Shown: positions 6,433-7,015 of the stretch, piece by piece
How the letters are laid out: every line of letters starts with the position of its first letter
Numbering within the stretch: the first letter of the stretch is position 1
From: an uncultured Desulfuromonadales bacterium
GTDB lineage: Bacteria > Desulfobacterota > Desulfuromonadia > Desulfuromonadales > Geopsychrobacteraceae
DNA: 7,015 nucleotides
Reading direction: 5' to 3'
Assembly: GCA_945788205.1 (NCBI GenBank)
Contig: CALZLE010000065.1
Location: forward strand, 1-7,015
Made by a program: the position numbers and the translations under genes
Notes under the pieces: model-generated
What the model was told of the DNA's origin: nothing
Database searches by the model: none
What the model saw: only the letters and a program-made list of their open reading frames with translations

Positions 6433-6820
6433 TTACTTGCTCTGCTCTATTTTGTGCATCGGGAAAGACTGGTCAAAATAGGCTTGCTCCGGCCCGTAGA
6501 GCCGCAGGCAGACAAAGAAGGACTGCCCTTCATTGGTCTGGATCCAGTTTGCCTCTTTGCCTGCGGGCGCTTTGGTTCCGAAGTACAGGTCGACAGAACC
6601 GTCAGTGTTTTTTATCAGACCTTCCGTGCGGGATGAACGATCCGAACGTTTGGTTTCGTTGCCGATATCAGCGCTCATACTAAAAGCAGTTGTCTTGGCA
6701 AGAAAGCCGGACATATCCCGGAGGATCCGATCGGCTTCCGGATCAAGATCATCGGCTCCAAAAGTAAGCCCGGGCGCAATGAAATCAGCAGGATGAGGGA
6801 AAACAGCTTTAGCGTTTCAT
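6433..6820 (-). pseudogene. Composite relic: DUF2092-type N-terminus joined to DUF1214 C-terminus
   Basis: AAAGGAG and an ATG at 6820-6818 begin MKR, then TAA. Restoring one base near 6813 opens LKLFSLILLIS, a hydrophobic signal-peptide core. Restoring another near 6777 joins it to APGLTFGADDLDPEADRILR and on to DMSGFLAKTTAFSMSADI. This matches a DUF2092 periplasmic protein start ('LDPEAD..L..MS..LA....FS..AD'). From about 6650 the open frame becomes DUF1254/DUF1214-like: SSRTEGLIKNTDGSVDLYFG, then KAPAGKEANWIQT, then LRLYGPEQAYFD, with a normal C-terminal end at 6433. Both bodies are missing between these ends. The families are often neighbours as far as I recall, so one deletion from inside the first gene to inside the second would give this fusion. 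The 93-codon frame from an internal ATG at 6714 is open but has no export signal or good ribosome binding site. Confidence 0.75.
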
Positions 6821-6915
6821 GATGGTCTCCTTTCATAAAATGTTCCCGTTTACATCAGGAAAGATGACGCTATGCTGTGAGTAAGATTACTAATCAACCT
6901 GAATTCCCCTATCCC
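6821..6915 (-). promoter_or_regulatory. Leader region of the DUF2092 relic, with an 11-bp palindrome
   Basis: This 95-base AT-richer stretch precedes the relic start and holds its AAAGGAG (6832-6826 region). GATTA-C-TAATC at 6885-6895 is a perfect 11-bp palindrome. On the minus strand TTGATT (6898-6893) followed 17 bases later by CATAGC could be a weak -35/-10 pair overlapping the palindrome. This is suggestive only. Confidence 0.2.
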
Positions 6916-7014
6916 TTAAATGTCATCGCTGAAATTCAAGTTCGGCCACATCACTTTGCCCATGAGGCGGTCAGAGTGCCAGTAGCATGACTCTGAAAAG
7001 TCCCCTGATTTCCT
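6916..7014 (-). CDS. Possible C-terminal end of an unknown gene entering from the window edge
   Basis: One minus-strand frame is open from the window edge to a TAA at 6918-6916, giving 32 codons that end DRLMGKVMWPNLNFSDDI. The residue mix looks protein-like, but I do not recognise it and 99 bases without a stop is not strong evidence. It is in the same direction as everything else here and ends about 95 bases before the DUF2092 relic. Confidence 0.25.
   Translation of the reverse strand, partial: RKSGDFSESCYWHSDRLMGKVMWPNLNFSDDI
6971..6996. repeat. Inverted repeat, 7-bp arms
   Basis: TCAGAGT (6971-6977) and ACTCTGA (6990-6996) are perfect inverted arms around a 12-base loop. No T-run follows on either strand, so it is not a clear terminator. 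It overlaps the possible partial reading frame at the window edge. Function unknown. Confidence 0.3.
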
Positions 7015-7015
7015 C

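Noticed and set aside
6180..6683. Long plus-strand open frames opposite the regulator start and the DUF1214 relic
   Set aside because: They lie antisense to regions with clear minus-strand protein homology, have low-complexity or cysteine/arginine-rich translations and no recognisable domain.
1..7015. tRNA, rRNA, CRISPR array, complete insertion sequence or toxin-antitoxin pair
   Set aside because: No clover-leaf, spacer-repeat pattern, transposase or terminal inverted repeats with target duplication were seen on either strand.

Overview
All well-supported genes in this window lie on the minus strand, so transcription runs from high to low coordinates. The organism is a Gram-negative bacterium. 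The evidence is a Pqi system (MCE-domain PqiB plus PqiA), which serves a two-membrane envelope, and remnants of exported periplasmic-type proteins. The gene families would fit Pseudomonadota or the Desulfuromonas-like Desulfobacterota, but nothing here fixes the taxon.

Layout in transcription order. (a) 7014-6433 is decayed. It holds a possible C-terminal end of an unknown gene, then a composite relic: the signal peptide and N-terminus of a DUF2092-type periplasmic protein joined in frame to the last ~70 residues of a DUF1254/DUF1214 protein. Two apparent one-base deletions fall within its signal peptide. (b) 6422-6292 holds a 20-codon signal-peptide-like stub with its own ribosome binding site, then two adjacent palindromes. 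(c) 6291-3568 is an intact 907-aa LAL/MalT-like LuxR regulator with an N-terminal ATPase, a helical/TPR-like middle and a C-terminal HTH. (d) 3567-3388 is non-coding, with a 12-bp palindrome, an 11-bp-period direct repeat and a possible plus-strand integrase N-terminal scrap. (e) 3387-3190 is a small gene that looks cut short by a frameshift. (f) 3131-2646 is an intact small K+-channel-type protein with a TLGYGD filter. (g) 2641-2462 is the relic of a MscS mechanosensitive channel with an in-frame stop. (h) 2441-1 is a tightly overlapping pqi operon: two separate single-domain PqiA proteins followed by PqiB, which runs off the window.

The pqi genes should act together: the PqiA proteins in the inner membrane, with PqiB forming an MCE conduit across the periplasm for lipid transport. 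PqiC would be expected just beyond position 1. The stretch from 2462 to 7014 reads as a degrading accessory region in which the LuxR-family regulator and the K+ channel have stayed intact among collapsed neighbours. I found no convincing new system. The most unusual items are the DUF2092/DUF1214 deletion fusion, the signal-peptide stub with palindromes ahead of the regulator, and the MscS relic between the channel and the pqi operon.
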